NCBI GenBank assembly: GCA_937905825.1
Contig: CALCXM010000058.1
Span: forward strand, 1-64,000
From: an uncultured bacterium
GTDB taxonomy: Bacteria > Planctomycetota > UBA1135 > GCA-002686595
DNA length: 64,000 nt
Direction of reading: 5' to 3'
The notes beneath the pieces were generated by a model that had not been told where the DNA came from, ran no database searches, and was given only the letters and a program-made list of their open reading frames with translations. The position numbers were made by a program, and so were the translations under genes. Of this stretch, positions 60,360 through 64,000 are shown piece after piece. Within the stretch, counting starts at the first letter, position 1. Each line of letters starts with the position of its first letter.

Positions 60360-61797
60360 CCAATCGCTCACTTCCGTTCTTCACTCCCAGAATTTCATCG
60401 CCGGGAAGTGGACTGCCCAGGGCACGGGCTCGTTGGTGGTTCTTCACAAGTACAGCGGGAAGACCTTGGCCGAGTTGCCCTTGGCGACCGGAGCCCAAGT
60501 TGAACGCGCCCTACAAGCCGCCCATGAAATGCGTTTGCCTTTCTCGAAGTGGTCCGCGGGCAAGCGTCAAGATCACCTGCAACGACTGCACGACCTGCTC
60601 CAGCAGTCCCGCAAGGAATTCGCGGACCTCATCGTGGCGGAAGCCGGCAAGCCCCTGGACTACGCGCAAACGGAAATCGATCGCTGCCTAGCCACTCTGA
60701 GTACCGCCGCTACCGAGTGCGTGCGCTTCGCTGGAGAGGTGGTGCCCGTCGACTACGGCGCGGGGGAAGGCAAGTCGGCCTTTACCAAACGCATTCCCGT
60801 GGGCCCGGTGGCCTGCATAACGCCCTTCAACTTCCCCCTCAACCTGGTGCTGCACAAGCTGGCGCCCGCCCTGGCTGTCGGCTGCCCCGTGCTGCTGAAG
60901 CCCGCGCCCCAGGCGCCGCTGGTGGCCCTTGCTTTCAGCGAGCTAGTGAAGCAGGCGGGCTACCCAAAAGGTGTGTTGAGCACCTTCGTCTGTGACAACC
61001 AGGTCGCCGAGAAAATCGTGCGCGACGAGCGCGTGGCCATGCTGTCCTTCACTGGAAGCGACAAGGTCGGTTGGTTCTTGAAGTCCATCTGCGGCAAAAA
61101 GAAGGTGGCCCTCGAGCTCGGTGGCAACGCCGCGGTGCTGGTGGATGAGAGCGCCGACTTGGCCCAGGCCGCCCAGCAGATCGCCGTCGGTGCCTTCCTG
61201 TACGCTGGCCAGATTTGCATCTCGACCCAGCGTATTGTCGTGGTCAAGGCCGTCTTCGAAGACTTCAAGCGCTTGATGCTGAAGGAGATCAAGACGGTGA
61301 AGGTTGGCGACCCCAGCAAGAAGGGCATTCAAGTCGGTCCGATCATCGACAGCGGACACCTGCAACGCATCGCCGAATGGGTTGGCGAGGCCAAGGCCAG
61401 CGGCGCTACGGTCCTGGCGGGCGGGCGCATCCAAGACGCCAAGCACAACCTGTACGCGCCCACCCTGCTCGCCGACGTTCCTGCGGCTCAAAAGGTCTGC
61501 TGCGCGGAAGTCTTTGGGCCCGTCGCTGTGCTCGAGCAAGTGGCCGATTTCGGCGCCGCCATCGAATGCACCAACGACAGTGCTTTCGGTCTGCAGGCTG
61601 GAGTCTTCACCAACAACCTGGCCCACATGCGCCAAGCCCACGAAGACCTCGAAGTCGGCGGCGTCATCATCAACAGCATCCCCGGCTTCCGGCTCGACAG
61701 CATGCCCTACGGCGGCATCAAAGACTCTGGCCTGGGCCGCGAGGGCGTGCGCTATGCCATGGAAGAGATGACCGAGCCGCGCCTCTTGGTCTATTGA
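60352..61797 (+). CDS. aldehyde dehydrogenase
   Basis: ATG 60352 (MPSQSLTSVLHSQNFIAGKW) overlaps the C45 gene by 8 nt and gives 481 residues, normal for the family. It has the NAD-site TPFNFPLNLVLHKLAPALAV, general-base Glu in KVALELGGNAAVL, catalytic Cys in GAFLYAGQICISTQR, and EVFGPVAVLE plus PYGGIKDSGLGREG at the end. It oxidises an aldehyde to its acid with NAD(P); given the operon, probably the aldehyde produced by the aminotransferase. It is the last gene of the operon. Confidence 0.94.
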   Translation: MPSQSLTSVLHSQNFIAGKWTAQGTGSLVVLHKYSGKTLAELPLATGAQVERALQAAHEMRLPFSKWSAGKRQDHLQRLHDLLQQSRKEFADLIVAEAGKPLDYAQTEIDRCLATLSTAATECVRFAGEVVPVDYGAGEGKSAFTKRIPVGPVACITPFNFPLNLVLHKLAPALAVGCPVLLKPAPQAPLVALAFSELVKQAGYPKGVLSTFVCDNQVAEKIVRDERVAMLSFTGSDKVGWFLKSICGKKKVALELGGNAAVLVDESADLAQAAQQIAVGAFLYAGQICISTQRIVVVKAVFEDFKRLMLKEIKTVKVGDPSKKGIQVGPIIDSGHLQRIAEWVGEAKASGATVLAGGRIQDAKHNLYAPTLLADVPAAQKVCCAEVFGPVAVLEQVADFGAAIECTNDSAFGLQAGVFTNNLAHMRQAHEDLEVGGVIINSIPGFRLDSMPYGGIKDSGLGREGVRYAMEEMTEPRLLVY

Positions 61798-61963
61798 CTT
61801 TGCCCGTGGGTTCATCCGGCGCGTCGAGCATCCGGCGCGGTGGTTGATCCTTGCGGGAGTCGGTCCCTCCCGCGTCTTGATCCGGCACGCGTGTAGATCG
61901 TCGCAAGGTGATGGTCGAGACCTAGCCTGTGCCACAGATAGAGGCCCGACCGGCAAGTAGCCA

Positions 61964-61998
61964 CGAAAAAAGCTGCGCGACCCAGGGGGCGCGCAGCT
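61964..61998 (-). terminator. rho-independent terminator of the atp operon
   Basis: On the minus strand AGCTGCGCG (61990-61998) and CGCGCAGCT (61971-61979) form a perfect 9-bp stem with a 10-nt loop, followed by six U residues (complement of 61965-61970). It lies 26 nt after the atpC stop. Confidence 0.9.
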
Positions 61999-62023
61999 GT
62001 CTCTTCGTGGGTCGGGCGCTGGA

Positions 62024-62455
62024 CTAGCGCCTGCCCCGTTGGCTGACCTTGAGGCGCATGATGGCGCGGTGCAGGGCGGCGTTGGCGCGCACGATGTCGA
62101 TGGCGGCCTCTTCGGCTGTCATGTTCGAGCGTTGCGGCTTGAGGCGTTCGCGGGCACGGGCCTCGGCCTTGCGGGCGCGCTCCTCGTCGATCTTTTCCGG
62201 GGGCTCGCCCGCCGGGGTCAAGATGCGCAGAGTGTTGTCACGCACGTCGGCGAAGCCTCCAGCGACAAACACCGAGTGGGTCTGGCCAGCGGCGGTGTAG
62301 GTCATCATTCCCGAGTCCAATGCAGCCACCATGGCAGCGTGCTTGGGGAAGATCCCCATGGAGCCGTCGATGGCAGGGATCTGCACGGAGCTGGCAGCGG
62401 TATCCACCACCATCCTCTCGGGCGTGATCACGCGCAGGGTCAGTTCTTCAGCCAT
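62024..62455 (-). CDS. atpC: F1F0 ATP synthase epsilon subunit
   Basis: The 143-residue protein begins MAEELTLRVITPERMVVDTA, the usual beta-sandwich start, with IPAIDGSMGIFPKHAAMVAA and FVAGGFADVRDNTLRILTPA, and a C-terminal two-helix region (DEERARKAEARARERL) ending in basic residues. It forms part of the central stalk and can inhibit ATP hydrolysis. It lies 35 nt downstream of atpD and ends the operon before a strong terminator. Confidence 0.95.
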   Translation of the reverse strand: MAEELTLRVITPERMVVDTAASSVQIPAIDGSMGIFPKHAAMVAALDSGMMTYTAAGQTHSVFVAGGFADVRDNTLRILTPAGEPPEKIDEERARKAEARARERLKPQRSNMTAEEAAIDIVRANAALHRAIMRLKVSQRGRR

Positions 62456-62490
62456 GGGTATTCCTGGTTACGTAAGGACTCGAGGAAGGA

Positions 62491-64000
<1,510 letters not shown>

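Overview
The window is about 62-65% GC, densely packed and gene-rich. It reads like a chromosome segment of a Planctomycetota bacterium. I infer this from several traits: secreted PQQ-type beta-propeller proteins with the WPxxRGPxRNG / WPSFRGHRARG start typical of that phylum; an FG-GAP protein family sharing a C-terminal FQxWFRDP module; a sialate O-acetylesterase; a DUF3570/DUF4266/ApbE cluster; an exosortase/protease fusion; many lipoproteins; and many genes without a clear Shine-Dalgarno. I cannot fix the genus. No tRNA, rRNA, CRISPR array, phage or recognisable transposase was seen.

Layout. 1-14459: a truncated PQQ-propeller protein, an iron alcohol dehydrogenase with an FAD oxidoreductase, a second PQQ protein, an MscS-like channel, a sialate O-acetylesterase, a Dabb lipoprotein, an MFS/spermidine-synthase fusion, a halogenase-like flavoprotein and an SDR. 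14460-20206: a 167-bp hairpin element with 25-bp perfect terminal inverted repeats; then a DUF4266-DUF3570-thioredoxin-ApbE cluster divergent from a two-component system; then a second copy of part of the repeat. 20207-26209: a four-gene minus-strand operon (acs, TPR lipoprotein, acyl-CoA ligase, M20 peptidase) in which every junction is a 4-nt overlap. 26620-31819: a small ORF, a thioredoxin-fold protein, an FG-GAP protein and an M64-type metallopeptidase. 31835-32967: an orphan 2OG-Fe(II) oxygenase-like gene bracketed by long palindromic repeats.

32981-42193 is a housekeeping block on the minus strand: a radical SAM/B12 protein, pheT, pheS, rplT, rpmI, infC and aspS. A structured leader precedes pheS, and an unusually long gap separates infC from rpmI. 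42194-46915 holds a large lipoprotein and a divergent FG-GAP protein. 47005-50988 holds an exosortase/CAAX-protease fusion, its 69-codon candidate substrate with an IPEI sorting tail, and a polyferredoxin fused to TPRs.

50989-52107 is a 1.1-kb gap. 52108-61797 is a tight seven-gene operon: class-III aminotransferase, nitrilase-family amidase, VOC protein, large Orn/Lys/Arg decarboxylase, ATP-grasp ligase with a histone-H1-like lysine tail, C45 self-cleaving N-terminal-nucleophile hydrolase, and aldehyde dehydrogenase. Together these look like a complete decarboxylate / cap / transaminate / oxidise / uncap route for a basic amino acid, parallel in logic to the Puu gamma-glutamyl-putrescine pathway but built from different protein families. 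The window ends in atpC and atpD with a strong terminator after atpC.

The best candidates for an undescribed system are the seven-gene amine operon, the exosortase with its miniature substrate, and the repeat-bracketed oxygenase.
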